A stretch of DNA of 64,000 bases, taken from positions 124,001 to 188,000 of the forward strand of contig CAYNOT010000007.1 in assembly GCA_964398945.1 (NCBI GenBank), in the 5' to 3' direction. The notes beneath the pieces were generated by a model. That model did not search any database. It saw nothing but the letters and a program-made list of their open reading frames with translations, and was not told the origin of the DNA. Source of the DNA: JBGTGG01 sp964398945 (GTDB lineage: Bacteria; Bacteroidota; Bacteroidia; Cytophagales; Cyclobacteriaceae). A program made the position numbers and the translations under genes. How positions within the stretch are numbered: the first letter of the stretch is position 1; each line of letters starts with the position of its first letter. Shown here in pieces: positions 51,376 to 60,840 of the stretch.

Positions 51376-53244
51376 TTATTTACTTGCAATCAACCCAAAC
51401 GACTTTACCATATTAATGAACTCAACACGATAGCCTTCTTTATCTTTTCCCCGTGCTCCTTCTGCAAGTTGCGCTACATCATCATAATTGAATTTTTTGA
51501 TGTAGTCCGAATCTTTCAACAACATCCCGAACCCGGCTACGGAAGCCGACCACCTGAAATTATCGGATGTTTCAGCCAGGGGTGTGTGGCTATCCACCAA
51601 AGGGTGTACAATCAATTTGCTGTCATCTTCATCAGGCTTTTTGTACCGGAATTTGATGGTCATAATTTCATTCGATGAATTCTTTACAACTTCCTGCCTC
51701 TTATTTGATTGATATTTCAAATCATCGACACTAAAATCACTGCTCACGCCTACCGGAATAATTTCGTACAAGGCAGTCACCGTATGGCCGGAGCCCAATT
51801 CACCTGCATCTTTTTTATCGTTGTTAAAGTCTTCGCTCTTCAACATCCTGTTTTCATAACCGATCAAACGATATGCTTTCACTTTGGCAGGATTGAACTC
51901 AATTTGAAGTTTCACGTCTTTTGCGATGGTGAACAGCGTTCCACCAAATTCATTTACCAATACTTTTCGTGCTTCGGTAATGTTGTCGATATAGGCATAA
52001 TTGCCGTTCCCTTTGTCGGCCAGGATTTCCATTTTGGAATCTTTATAGTTGCCCATCCCAAACCCGAGCACGGTAAGGAAAATCCCATCCTTCCGTTTTT
52101 GCTCGATAAGTTTTTCCATGGAGTCGTTGCTGGAAGCGCCAACATTAAAATCACCATCGGTTGCCAGGATCACCCGGTTGTTTCCACCTTTAATAAAATG
52201 ATCTTTTGCAGTGGCATACGCCAACTCAATACCTGCCCCACCCGCAGTTGATCCACCCGATTGCAATTTGTTTAATGCGTTCAGGATTTTATTTTTTTCC
52301 TTTCCGGAAGTAGGCTCCAATACTAATCCTGCTGCACCAGCGTACACTACTATTGAAACATGGTCTTCCGGACGCAGTTCTTCTACCAACATTTTAAAAG
52401 AAGATTTCAACAATGGAAGTTTGTTCGCATCCGACATCGAACCCGAAACATCAATCAGGAAAACCAAATTGGATGGGGGCAAATCTTTGGTTGGAATACT
52501 TTTTCCCTGCAAGCCGATATGTACAAGTTTATGTTTTGTATTCCAGGGAGCGGTTGAAATCTCCGTGTGAATGGCAAACGGGTCTTTTCCTTTTGGTTGT
52601 TCGTAGTCATAGTTGAAATAGTTCACCATTTCTTCAATACGAATCGCTTCTGCAGGTGGGCGTTGGCCATTGTTAATGAAGCGTCTTAGGTTAGAATATG
52701 AAGCGGCATCCACATCAATCGAGAAAGTAGAAAGCGGCTCATTCAACGCAACTTTAAATGTGTTTTCTTCAAGGCCTTTGTACTCTTCACTGTTTTGATG
52801 TTGAGGTTGTTGCCAGTTGATGGAATTGTAATCCGCGGGAGCGTATTGTGAATAGACTTCAGTTTTCTTGTCCCTACGTGTACTCTGAACGCCAGCAACC
52901 CTTCCTTGTAAATATCCAGTAACAACAACTTCGCTAAGTTGAGCACGATCTATAACCATCGTTACATTTACTATATCCTTCGATCCGGTTTTGACTTCCT
53001 TCGTTTGAAAACCAACGAAAGAAAAAACAAGTGTTCCTCCCGCATTGGGTACAGATAACTGATACTCCCCCAATGCATTGGTGGTGGTCCCGGTTGCCGT
53101 ACCTTTTAAGGTTACATTTACACCCGGTAGGCCTAATCCATCATCTGCGGAAATAACTTTTCCGGTAATGTTCCGCGTTGCCCGGTGATGAAATGAGGAC
53201 ATCGCGAGCAATCCAGTTAGCAAAATTCCAATTTTAGTTTTCAT
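51376..53244 (-). CDS. von Willebrand factor A protein with CarboxypepD_reg domain (YfbK-like)
   Basis: A 622-residue secreted protein. A signal-like leader (MKTKIGILLTGLLAMSSF) precedes a CarboxypepD_reg domain (residues about 25-110, VISADDGLGLPGVNVTLKG, FSFVGFQTKEV) and a TonB-box-like LSEVVVTGYLQGRVAGVQS. Then come the conserved YfbK N-domain (NTFKVALNEPLSTFSIDVDA) and a vWA domain with the MIDAS motif FLIDVSGSMSDANK, a metal Thr and ATDGDFNVG. A C-terminal DUF3520-type domain (ILADKGNGNYAYID, IEFNPAKVKAYRLIGYENR) follows. It is divergent from the sigma gene at 53421. Its CarboxypepD/TonB-box front resembles that of the anti-sigma fusion at 53971. Confidence 0.85.
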   Translation of the reverse strand: MKTKIGILLTGLLAMSSFHHRATRNITGKVISADDGLGLPGVNVTLKGTATGTTTNALGEYQLSVPNAGGTLVFSFVGFQTKEVKTGSKDIVNVTMVIDRAQLSEVVVTGYLQGRVAGVQSTRRDKKTEVYSQYAPADYNSINWQQPQHQNSEEYKGLEENTFKVALNEPLSTFSIDVDAASYSNLRRFINNGQRPPAEAIRIEEMVNYFNYDYEQPKGKDPFAIHTEISTAPWNTKHKLVHIGLQGKSIPTKDLPPSNLVFLIDVSGSMSDANKLPLLKSSFKMLVEELRPEDHVSIVVYAGAAGLVLEPTSGKEKNKILNALNKLQSGGSTAGGAGIELAYATAKDHFIKGGNNRVILATDGDFNVGASSNDSMEKLIEQKRKDGIFLTVLGFGMGNYKDSKMEILADKGNGNYAYIDNITEARKVLVNEFGGTLFTIAKDVKLQIEFNPAKVKAYRLIGYENRMLKSEDFNNDKKDAGELGSGHTVTALYEIIPVGVSSDFSVDDLKYQSNKRQEVVKNSSNEIMTIKFRYKKPDEDDSKLIVHPLVDSHTPLAETSDNFRWSASVAGFGMLLKDSDYIKKFNYDDVAQLAEGARGKDKEGYRVEFINMVKSFGLIASK

Positions 53245-53420
53245 AATCTTTTCATTTGATTCGGTGGTGGGATGCCCAACCCAAAAAGATTCCATAAGCC
53301 AAACAGAAAAAAATTACTATTTTTCACGTGTTTATATTTATTTCTTAAAAACCGGCCACGTGGAATGCCTCAAACAAACATCCTGTTTACGGCAAAAATT
53401 TTCATGTGGCATTTCAAAAA

Positions 53421-53978
53421 ATGCGCGTTTCCAAATCATATTCGACCCAACCTGATGATGAATTGATTCGCTTGTACAAAGCAGATTATGATCTTGAAAT
53501 CCTTGGGGAACTGTACAAACGCTACACGGGGTTGGTTTTTGGCGTGTGCCTGAAATACCTCAAAGACCGCGAGGCCAGCCAGGATGCCGTCATGCAAATC
53601 TTCGAAAAACTGATTAAAAGCCTGCTGGAGCACGAAATCACGCATTTTAAGAGCTGGCTGTATGTCACCTCCCGCAACCATGTGCTGATGCAGTTGCGCA
53701 AAAAGAAAGACGTTCCACTCGAAGAAATCCCACAAAATTTTATGGAAAGCGATGTGGAAATGCATCAGGAGGATGCGTTGGAATCGAATCTTGGTAAATT
53801 GGAAAAATGTATTGAAAAGCTGGTCGAAGAACAAAAAGCGTGTGTCACGTTGTTCTACCTGCAGCACAAATGCTATCAGGAGATCAACGAACTGACAGGT
53901 TATGATCTCAAAAAAGTGAAAAGTTATATTCAAAACGGAAAACGAAACCTGAAAATCTGCCTCGAAAGCAATGGCTGA
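53421..53978 (+). CDS. ECF-type RNA polymerase sigma factor
   Basis: A 185-residue sigma factor. Region 2 spans ELIRLYKADYDLEILGELYK, KYLKDREASQDAVMQIFEKL and FKSWLYVTSRNHVLMQLRKK. Region 4 is CVTLFYLQHKCYQEINELTG with KKVKSYIQNGKRNLKICL. The ATG at 53421 is preferred; an upstream ATG at 53406 adds MAFQK. The last 8 bases overlap the next gene (53971-53978), whose N-terminus looks like an anti-sigma domain, so the two are probably a cognate pair. Confidence 0.9.
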   Translation: MRVSKSYSTQPDDELIRLYKADYDLEILGELYKRYTGLVFGVCLKYLKDREASQDAVMQIFEKLIKSLLEHEITHFKSWLYVTSRNHVLMQLRKKKDVPLEEIPQNFMESDVEMHQEDALESNLGKLEKCIEKLVEEQKACVTLFYLQHKCYQEINELTGYDLKKVKSYIQNGKRNLKICLESNG

Positions 53979-55332
53979 TCTCAACAACGATATCGAAAAA
54001 TATTTGAAAGGCGAACTTTCCCCGGCCGATCGGTATCGGCTCGAAAAGCTTGCACTTGACGATCCCTTTTTAGCAGAAGCACTGGAGGGTGCCGGGGAAA
54101 TAAGTGCAAAAGATTTTCATCACGACTTGAACCAGATCCATTCCACACTTGACAAACGCATTGCTGAAAAAGGGAAAGGTGGTTCAGGCTGGTATTGGCC
54201 AATGCGCATTGCTGCTGGTGTTCTGTTGTTGATTTGCTCTTCTTATTTGGTTTATTTTTTCACTAATAATGATGTCGCAAATGATCTTGCACTCAATGAA
54301 ACGAAAGATACAACCCCTGTTGAAAAAGAAGTGCAGCCCCTTCTTTCGGATTCAATAACACCTGCCCAACCTATTGAGGAAAAAACCGAAAGCACTGTTT
54401 CAAAAAACCCGGCCCTCAAAAAAATAAATCCGCAACAACAACCCACTCCACTCGCAAAGACAGATAGGACTGAAAATGATAAGGCTGTAGAAAAAGAAGC
54501 GGAAGACCAAGCTATTGATGTTGTTTCGCAAGCAGAACAAGTAACAGGGATTGCCGCCAGTGAAAAACCACCGACAGAAGCATCGCCTCTAAGAAGTGAA
54601 GAATCAAAAATTACATCAAAACCTGAAGAGACAAATCGTGCAAAGAAAATGGCTGTACCACAAGGGGCCACAACCCCTCAACAAGGGAATTTACGAAATG
54701 GGTTTATGGCGGATAAAGCAGACCACCGCCTTATAAAAGGAAAAGTAATTGATGTGGAAGACGGCTCGCCACTTCCTGGTGTAAATGTGCTCGTGAAAGG
54801 GACCTCCACCGGAACGATGACCGATTTAGATGGCAACTATCAAATCCGGATTGAAGATACAGACCATGCATTGGTGTTTTCATTTATCGGGCTGGAAACA
54901 AAAGAAGAAAAAATTGATGGCCGTTCCCAACTCGATGTGCAAATGGACCAGGATGTATCGGAGCTCAGTGAAGTTGTGGTAACCGGATATGGGTACAGTG
55001 AAAATGATATCTTCACGAATACCTTATCGGATTATGTTCAGGCAGAACCGGAAGGTGGTTTCAAAGCATATAAAATATATTTAGAAGACAACCTGCATTA
55101 CCCCATTCAAGCCATTGAGAATAAAGTGCAGGGAAAAGTTACCGTGCGTTTCGATATCTCCCCGACAGGAGTCATTTCCGATTTTCAAGTCACAAAAGGG
55201 ATTGGTTTTGGTTGCGATGAAGAAGCTATCCGGTTGATCCGTCAGGGGCCAAAATGGTCGGCACCAAGGCGTGGCGATGTGAGCGTAAAAGGAAGGGTGA
55301 AAGTCAGGATGAAATTTACGCTTCCAAAATAA
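53971..55332 (+). CDS. Membrane anti-sigma-like protein fused to CarboxypepD_reg and TonB-C domains
   Basis: A 453-residue single-pass protein. Residues 1-75 are a cytosolic acidic/basic helical part (IEKYLKGELSPADRYRLEKL, DDPFLAEALEG) like the N-terminal domain of Bacteroidota anti-sigma factors. Residues about 77-97 form a membrane helix (WPMRIAAGVLLLICSSYLVY). A long Pro/Thr/Glu linker (98-245) follows. Then comes a CarboxypepD_reg domain (about 250-335, LPGVNVLVKGTSTGTMTD) ending in LSEVVVTGYG, a SusC-type TonB-box sequence, and a TonB-C domain (360-453, GFGCDEEAIRLIRQGPKW). It overlaps the sigma gene by eight bases. The combined plan suggests signal transfer from the outer membrane or periplasm to the sigma factor; this is inference. 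Confidence 0.85.
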   Translation: MADLNNDIEKYLKGELSPADRYRLEKLALDDPFLAEALEGAGEISAKDFHHDLNQIHSTLDKRIAEKGKGGSGWYWPMRIAAGVLLLICSSYLVYFFTNNDVANDLALNETKDTTPVEKEVQPLLSDSITPAQPIEEKTESTVSKNPALKKINPQQQPTPLAKTDRTENDKAVEKEAEDQAIDVVSQAEQVTGIAASEKPPTEASPLRSEESKITSKPEETNRAKKMAVPQGATTPQQGNLRNGFMADKADHRLIKGKVIDVEDGSPLPGVNVLVKGTSTGTMTDLDGNYQIRIEDTDHALVFSFIGLETKEEKIDGRSQLDVQMDQDVSELSEVVVTGYGYSENDIFTNTLSDYVQAEPEGGFKAYKIYLEDNLHYPIQAIENKVQGKVTVRFDISPTGVISDFQVTKGIGFGCDEEAIRLIRQGPKWSAPRRGDVSVKGRVKVRMKFTLPK

Positions 55333-55416
55333 TCGAACTTCTCTATGTTTTAAAAGCATGCAACTTATTAACTTGAGCGGGGTCTGTTGTTATTAATAAT
55401 TGATCCTGACTACACT

Positions 55417-56955
55417 ATGACTACCGCTCCTTTTACCACCTCAGAAAAATTAACGCTTGTTTGTATTGCCGGATGTATTTTTCTCCTGCACCTGATTGTG
55501 AACCTTACAGGTGCGTATGGTTTTTTTCGTGATGAATTCTATTACATCGCTTGTAGTGATCACCTTGCCTGGGGGTATGTTGACCAACCACCATTTTCAC
55601 TTTTCCTTTTAAAAATCAGCCGGTTGATCTTTGGTGATAGCCTTACCGCAATTCGATTGGTTCCATCATTGATGCACGCTGCCACGATTGTTGTTACCGG
55701 AATGATGGTAAAAGAAATGGGCGGGAAAACAATGGCGATTTTTCTTGCTTGCTCGGCTGTTGCGTGTTCGCTTATCCACATCGGCATGTCAGTAATTTAT
55801 TCCATGAATGCGATTGACATTTTTCTTTGGGCATTGGCAACGTATCTGGTCATTAAATCAATAAACACCCAAAATCAAAAACTTTGGATTTGGTTGGGGA
55901 TTATTTTAGGAATTGGACTGCTCAACAAAATCAGTGTGCTGTTTTTGGGGACCGGGATTTTTGTGGGGATTATATTCACCAACAGAAGTTGGTTTGCGAA
56001 TCGCTATACCTATATCGCAGGTGGTATCGCGTTCCTGTTGTTTCTTCCTTATATCATTTGGAATATCGCGAACGACTATGCCCATCTTGAATTTATCAGC
56101 AATGCTTCCAGTGGAAAATATTCCGGGTTAAACGCATTTACCTTTATAAAGGATCAGTTGGTTTTGCTCAACCCGGTCAGCACCCCATTTTGGATTTGCG
56201 GACTTGTTGCCATCTTCTTTTATAGACCGCTACAACAGTATAAAATTATTGGATGGATTTATCTTACTGCATTCACAATTCTAATTATAAATGGATCGAG
56301 CAAGGGCGAATACTTGGCACCTGCCTATGCAAGCTTGTTTGCAGTTGCAGGAATCTTTGTTGAACAGAAATTAATAAACAGATCCGTTTCCTGGATTAAA
56401 TATTCCTACCCCATAATCTTGTTGCTCTCCGCCATTGCTTTGTTACCGTTGGTATTGCCGGTGCTTCCGGTAGAACACTATATCGCGTATAGTAAAAAAT
56501 TAGGCATCGAACCAAGCTCCAGCGAAGGCAAAGAACTTTCGCAGCTTCCACAATTTTATGCCGACATGTTTGGTTGGAAGGAAAAGGCACAAGATGTGGC
56601 TACTGTTTTCAATTCCCTTACAGCAGAAGAAAAGGAAAAGTGCGCCATCTTCTCAACAAACTATGGCCGTTGTGGTGCCATTGATTTTTATGGCGAACAG
56701 TTTGGGCTTCCAAAATCAATTGGTAATCACAACAACTACTTCCTGTGGGGGCCCCGTGAATATACAGGTGAACTTGTGATTATTGTTGGTGGTAAGTTAG
56801 AAGACCATGTTGAGGATTTTGAATCCGTTTCGCTCATGAAAATTTCTACTTGTACATACTGCATGCCTTACGAAAATAACGTAAAGATTTTCCTTGGAAG
56901 AAACCTCAAGTACAATCTGCCGGAAGTCTGGCAGCACGAAAAACACTACGATTAA
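55417..56955 (+). CDS. GT39/ArnT-like polytopic glycosyltransferase
   Basis: A 512-residue integral membrane protein of the dolichyl-phosphate-mannose mannosyltransferase (PMT/ArnT) superfamily. The first periplasmic loop has YGFFRDEFYYIACSDHLAWG, where the D-E pair is the usual catalytic motif, and VDQPPFSLFLLKISR. About ten to eleven helices follow, then a soluble C-terminal domain (CAIFSTNYGRCGAIDFYG). It transfers a sugar from a polyprenyl-phosphate donor to a lipid or protein acceptor outside the inner membrane. The ATG at 55417 is preferred over a TTG at 55387. Substrate unknown. A terminator follows at 56968. Confidence 0.85.
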   Translation: MTTAPFTTSEKLTLVCIAGCIFLLHLIVNLTGAYGFFRDEFYYIACSDHLAWGYVDQPPFSLFLLKISRLIFGDSLTAIRLVPSLMHAATIVVTGMMVKEMGGKTMAIFLACSAVACSLIHIGMSVIYSMNAIDIFLWALATYLVIKSINTQNQKLWIWLGIILGIGLLNKISVLFLGTGIFVGIIFTNRSWFANRYTYIAGGIAFLLFLPYIIWNIANDYAHLEFISNASSGKYSGLNAFTFIKDQLVLLNPVSTPFWICGLVAIFFYRPLQQYKIIGWIYLTAFTILIINGSSKGEYLAPAYASLFAVAGIFVEQKLINRSVSWIKYSYPIILLLSAIALLPLVLPVLPVEHYIAYSKKLGIEPSSSEGKELSQLPQFYADMFGWKEKAQDVATVFNSLTAEEKEKCAIFSTNYGRCGAIDFYGEQFGLPKSIGNHNNYFLWGPREYTGELVIIVGGKLEDHVEDFESVSLMKISTCTYCMPYENNVKIFLGRNLKYNLPEVWQHEKHYD

Positions 56956-56967
56956 AAATCGCACACC

Positions 56968-56994
56968 ATCCCGGATTTATTCCGGGATCTTTTC
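56968..56994 (+). terminator. Rho-independent terminator after the GT39-like gene
   Basis: ATCCCGGA (56968-56975), loop TTTAT, TCCGGGAT (56981-56988), then CTTTTCC. It lies 13 bases after the stop codon. Confidence 0.7.
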
Positions 56995-57137
56995 CATGCC
57001 AGCTGTCCACATACGAATGTTGATTGTTCGAATCCGAACATTCCTTAAAAGCACATCCCATTTATTTTGCAAATTTTGATGGTTTGGATTCTGGCACCAT
57101 TATTAATACTACAATTAGGAATTAATTATTTTCAGCC

Positions 57138-57476
57138 ATGAAGAAATACCAACTGGGCGAGTTCGAAGAAATCGTAATGCTTACGGTAGGCGTACTCTAT
57201 AAGAATGCCTATGGCGTTTCCATCAAAAAAGAAATAGAAGACCGCTTAAAGCGCAAGGTGAGTGTGGGTGCGCTTCAATCTGCTTTGAAAAGGCTGGAAG
57301 ACAAAGGCTACCTGAAATCATTTGAAGGGGAAGCCACAGAAGAGCGTGCCGGGCGACCGAAAAAATATTTCCAGATAACAGCGTATGGGAAGAAGGCAAT
57401 GGAGTACACGAAGAGTACGCGTGATGAATTGTGGAATGCGATACCGAAGATGGCATTGAAGCTGGTATATGGTTAG
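57138..57476 (+). CDS. PadR family transcriptional regulator
   Basis: A 112-residue winged-helix protein of the PadR group. The opening LGEFEEIVMLTVGVLYKNAY, the recognition-helix region RLKRKVSVGALQSALKRLED and the wing KGYLKSFEGEATEERAGRPK, ending YFQITAYGKKAMEY, are typical. PadR regulators bind palindromic operators near their own operon. In Bacteroidota they are usually paired, as here, with a permease carrying a prefix domain. The inverted repeat just downstream (57484-57572) lies between the two genes and could be an operator or an intergenic repeat. Confidence 0.9.
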   Translation: MKKYQLGEFEEIVMLTVGVLYKNAYGVSIKKEIEDRLKRKVSVGALQSALKRLEDKGYLKSFEGEATEERAGRPKKYFQITAYGKKAMEYTKSTRDELWNAIPKMALKLVYG

Positions 57477-57483
57477 TACTATT

Positions 57484-57572
57484 GACAAGGACGTTAGTAG
57501 CAAGACACAAGTATCAAGATTGCTCATGTCTAACGTCTTATGTCTTGATACTTACGTCAGAATAAAATTGAG
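57484..57572. repeat. Inverted repeat between PadR and the permease
   Basis: AAGTATCAAGA (57510-57520) is matched by TCTTGATACTT (57542-57552), and GACGTTAGTA / TAACGTC words flank them, giving a stem of about 11 bases with a loop of about 21. It could be a hairpin or regulator site. It also looks like the dispersed intergenic words seen at 25704-25747 and 26766-26850. Confidence 0.5.
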
Positions 57573-60221
57573 ATGAAAAGAACCCCTCCCAAACTCCCCC
57601 TCCACTTCTTCCGCTGGTTCTGCCATCCGAAGTTGAAGGATTCCATTGAAGGGGATTTGATGGAGTTGTATGAGGAGCGTGTTAAAGAATCAGGCAAAAG
57701 AAAAGCAGACAGAAAATTTATAGTGGATGTCTTGATGCTTTTCAGGCCGGGAATTATCAAACCAACAGAAGGATATCAAAAATTAAACACCTACGGCATG
57801 TATAAAAGTTATTTTAAAATCGGATGGAGGAATGTGGTAAAAAACAAAGCACTCTTTGCAATCAATGTTTCAGGGCTTGCCCTCGGCATTGCTACCTGTT
57901 TGATGATCATGATGTTTGTTGTAAATGAACTAAGCTATGATCGTTATAATGAAAAAGCGGATCAAATTGTGCGTATTGTATTAAAAGGAAAGGTAAATGG
58001 GGAAATTATTAAAGAAGCGGTAACCCCTGCCCCTGTTGGCCCAACCTTGAAAAGCGAATTTCCGGAAGTGTTGGAAGCCACCCGGTTACGAAGAGTGGGC
58101 ACACCGAAAATTTCCTATCAGGACAATACCTATCGAAATAGTGAACTCGCTTTTGTTGATGCAAACTTCTTTGAAGTCTTTACGCTGCCGTTTATCCAGG
58201 GGGATGCACACACTGCGTTGAGTGAACCCAACACGATTGTGGTTACCCGTGAACAAGCGGTAAAATTTTTCGGCAATGAAGATCCAATCAATAAAGTATT
58301 GGAATTCAAAGATGACAACCAACTGTATAAAGTAACGGGTGTGATTGAGAAAATGCCTACCAATTCACACTTTCACTTCGACCTTTTTGCTTCGATGGAA
58401 GGATTGGCGCATGCGAAAGAAGACCGGTGGCTGGAGTCCAACTATTTCAATTATCTGGTGCTAACAGAAGGCACAGATCTGAATGCCCTCGAAGCCAAAA
58501 TGCCGGCCATCATTGATAAATATATGGGGCCTCAGGTCCAACAGATCGGCATGACGTATGAAAAATTCCAAGAAAGTGGAAATGAAATTGGCCTCTTCAT
58601 TCAACGCCTGACGGACATTCATCTCTACTCCGATTTTACGGCTACCACTGAACTGGAACCCGGTGGCGATATTGCTTCCGTTTATATCTTCGGGGCAGTG
58701 GCGTTGTTCATGTTGCTGATTGCCTGCATAAATTTCATGAACCTTTCAACAGCTGGGGCAACGAAACGCAGTAAAGAAGTAGGGGTTAAGAAAGTGTTGG
58801 GCTCACAAAAAAAACAACTGGTGCATCAATTTCTAATTGAGTCTTTCATCTCCACAACGCTTGCAATGGTAGTAGGAATCGCGATTGTTTTGGTTGCCTT
58901 GCCCATCTTCAATCAGCTTTCAGGGAAAGAATTAGACATTGCGTTTTTGTTGAATCCACGTGTTGTAGGTGCATTAATAATTCTGGGATTATTTATCAGT
59001 TTATTGGCCGGTAGTTATCCTGCATTTTTCTTATCCTCGATCAAACCGATTGCCGCGCTTAAAAATAAATTCTCAAATGGTGGAAGAAGCAAAGGCATCC
59101 GAAGTGCACTGGTTGTTTTCCAATTTGTGATCTCTGCAACACTGATCCTGGCGATTATTGTTGTGAACCAGCAGATGTCGTACATCCAGGATAAAAACAT
59201 TGGGTATAACCGCGACCATCTGATCGTGCTGCGCGAATCGTATTTGTTGGGAAACAATGTAGATGTGTTCAGGGATCAACTTCTCAAGGATTCGCGAATT
59301 GAAAGCATTACCAAGTCTGCATTTATCCCTGCCGGGCCTACCAATAATAATATGTCGAACGTTTGGGTTGGCGAAAATCAGGAGGCGTTTCGAAGGACCA
59401 TCTTTTATAGTGTTGACGAAAATTATATTCCCACGCTCGGTATGGAAGTAATTGCCGGAAGGAATTTCACAGAAAACATAGAAAGCGAAAATGATAAAGT
59501 AATCGTAAATGAGGCGTTTGTAAAAATTTTTGGTCTTACCGCAAATCCGGTTGGACAAACTATCAACCAGACCATCAACAACGAAGGTGGCAGGCGCACC
59601 TTGACAATTGTAGGGGTCATTAAAGATTTTCATTTCCGGTCGTTGCACGAACCCATTGCGCCCTTAGTGATGCTCAACAACCCGTATGGCGGGTTGATTA
59701 TCAAAACGAAAACAACGGAGATGCCGGATTTACTTGCCAGTATCAACAAAAAATGGCAAGCCTTTCAGGTGGAAGAACCGTTTACGTATGCACTGCTGGA
59801 TGAACTCTATAATGAGACGTATTTAGCGGAAGAAAAGATAGGCAACGTGTTACAGATTTTTGGTTTCCTCACCATTTTTGTTGCGTGCCTGGGGTTATTC
59901 GGACTGGTTACGTTCACCACAGAACAACGCGTAAAAGAAATTGGGATTCGAAAAGTGTTGGGTGCTGATGTTTTTCAAATCGTATCCATACTTTCAAAAG
60001 ACTTGCTCTTGTTGGTCACGATCTCCTTTATCATTGCCGTTCCATTGGGAATTTACTTAATGGAAAAATGGCTTCAGGGTTTTGCGTACCGGACTGAAAT
60101 GCACGTGTGGGTATTTATCCTGGCAGGAATCAGCACATTGTTGATTGCGCTGCTCACGATGAGCTTTAAAACCATAAAAGCCGGGTTGGCCAATCCGGTG
60201 GATAGTTTGCGCTCGGAATAA
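57573..60221 (+). CDS. ABC transporter permease (MacB/FtsX type) with PadR-linked prefix domain
   Basis: An 882-residue permease. Residues 1-65 are the short cytosolic 'permease prefix domain' (LPLHFFRWFCHPKLKDSIEG, LMELYEER). Then come two FtsX/MacB units, each with a large extracytoplasmic MacB-PCD domain (NELSYDRYNEKADQIVRIVL and FRRTIFYSVDENYIPTLGM) and paired helices (GLALGIATCLMIMMF, FGAVALFMLLIACINFMNLS, FLTIFVACLGLFGLVTFTTE). It lacks an ATPase domain, and no ATPase gene is beside it, so an unlinked one would be needed. Such permeases export peptides, lipids or antimicrobials, or pass mechanical signals; the cargo is unknown. Confidence 0.9.
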   Translation: MKRTPPKLPLHFFRWFCHPKLKDSIEGDLMELYEERVKESGKRKADRKFIVDVLMLFRPGIIKPTEGYQKLNTYGMYKSYFKIGWRNVVKNKALFAINVSGLALGIATCLMIMMFVVNELSYDRYNEKADQIVRIVLKGKVNGEIIKEAVTPAPVGPTLKSEFPEVLEATRLRRVGTPKISYQDNTYRNSELAFVDANFFEVFTLPFIQGDAHTALSEPNTIVVTREQAVKFFGNEDPINKVLEFKDDNQLYKVTGVIEKMPTNSHFHFDLFASMEGLAHAKEDRWLESNYFNYLVLTEGTDLNALEAKMPAIIDKYMGPQVQQIGMTYEKFQESGNEIGLFIQRLTDIHLYSDFTATTELEPGGDIASVYIFGAVALFMLLIACINFMNLSTAGATKRSKEVGVKKVLGSQKKQLVHQFLIESFISTTLAMVVGIAIVLVALPIFNQLSGKELDIAFLLNPRVVGALIILGLFISLLAGSYPAFFLSSIKPIAALKNKFSNGGRSKGIRSALVVFQFVISATLILAIIVVNQQMSYIQDKNIGYNRDHLIVLRESYLLGNNVDVFRDQLLKDSRIESITKSAFIPAGPTNNNMSNVWVGENQEAFRRTIFYSVDENYIPTLGMEVIAGRNFTENIESENDKVIVNEAFVKIFGLTANPVGQTINQTINNEGGRRTLTIVGVIKDFHFRSLHEPIAPLVMLNNPYGGLIIKTKTTEMPDLLASINKKWQAFQVEEPFTYALLDELYNETYLAEEKIGNVLQIFGFLTIFVACLGLFGLVTFTTEQRVKEIGIRKVLGADVFQIVSILSKDLLLLVTISFIIAVPLGIYLMEKWLQGFAYRTEMHVWVFILAGISTLLIALLTMSFKTIKAGLANPVDSLRSE

Positions 60222-60397
60222 CTGCGATTCTACAAAATCTTTGTTAGATTAGAGTGAAGATACAATGCGTGTATATGCTATTAGTGGCACATATTTGGTT
60301 GTTGTAGGTAAGGCGGTCGGACACCAAAAACATGACGGCCTTGATTTACAAAGCGTGGACAAAAAAAACAGTAGAAAAAAAATAAAAGAATTTTAAG

Positions 60398-60664
60398 ATG
60401 AAAAAGAATTTAATCATTGGACCTCTGACAATTGTATCATTATCGTCAATGACTTATGGGTATTTCCAAAAAGAAAGAGCAGATGAACAAGAAGCTCTTG
60501 CCATTGAGAATGCTAAAATTGCAAGAGAAGCAGAAATCAGAGCAGACCAAAGTCGAAAAGAAGCAGAGATGCAAAGAATGCTTGCGATTGCTAATGAACA
60601 AAGAGCAATGGAGCAAACTGCAATGGCCTTAAAAGCTTTGGATGAAGCAAAAAAGAAAAAATAA
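60398..60664 (+). CDS. Small membrane-anchored coiled-coil protein
   Basis: An 88-residue protein. A short hydrophobic start (LIIGPLTIVSLSSMTYGYFQ, residues 5-24) suggests a membrane anchor. The rest is a continuous, highly charged helix rich in Ala, Glu and Lys (ENAKIAREAEIRADQSRKEA, KALDEAKKKK) with heptad-like spacing. No family is recognised. It lies at the left end of the cassette-like stretch before the attC-like hairpin, so it may be a mobile-cassette gene. Confidence 0.5.
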   Translation: MKKNLIIGPLTIVSLSSMTYGYFQKERADEQEALAIENAKIAREAEIRADQSRKEAEMQRMLAIANEQRAMEQTAMALKALDEAKKKK

Positions 60665-60840
60665 ATTAGACTCTTTTACACTGACAATTTTACCACATTA
60701 GAGAAGTGACTCGCCCACGCAGACAATAACGTTTAAGAACTGTTTCGTTGGTCGGTTCCGTCATGACCTTAAAGTGAACGGTGGACTTCGTATCGTGGGA
60801 CAAATAAAATTTTAACGTAGCGACTTAGACTCTATATTAT

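Noticed and set aside
54252..54671. 139-codon minus-strand Ser/Ala-rich frame
   Set aside because: Antisense shadow of the linker of the anti-sigma fusion gene; no independent coding features.
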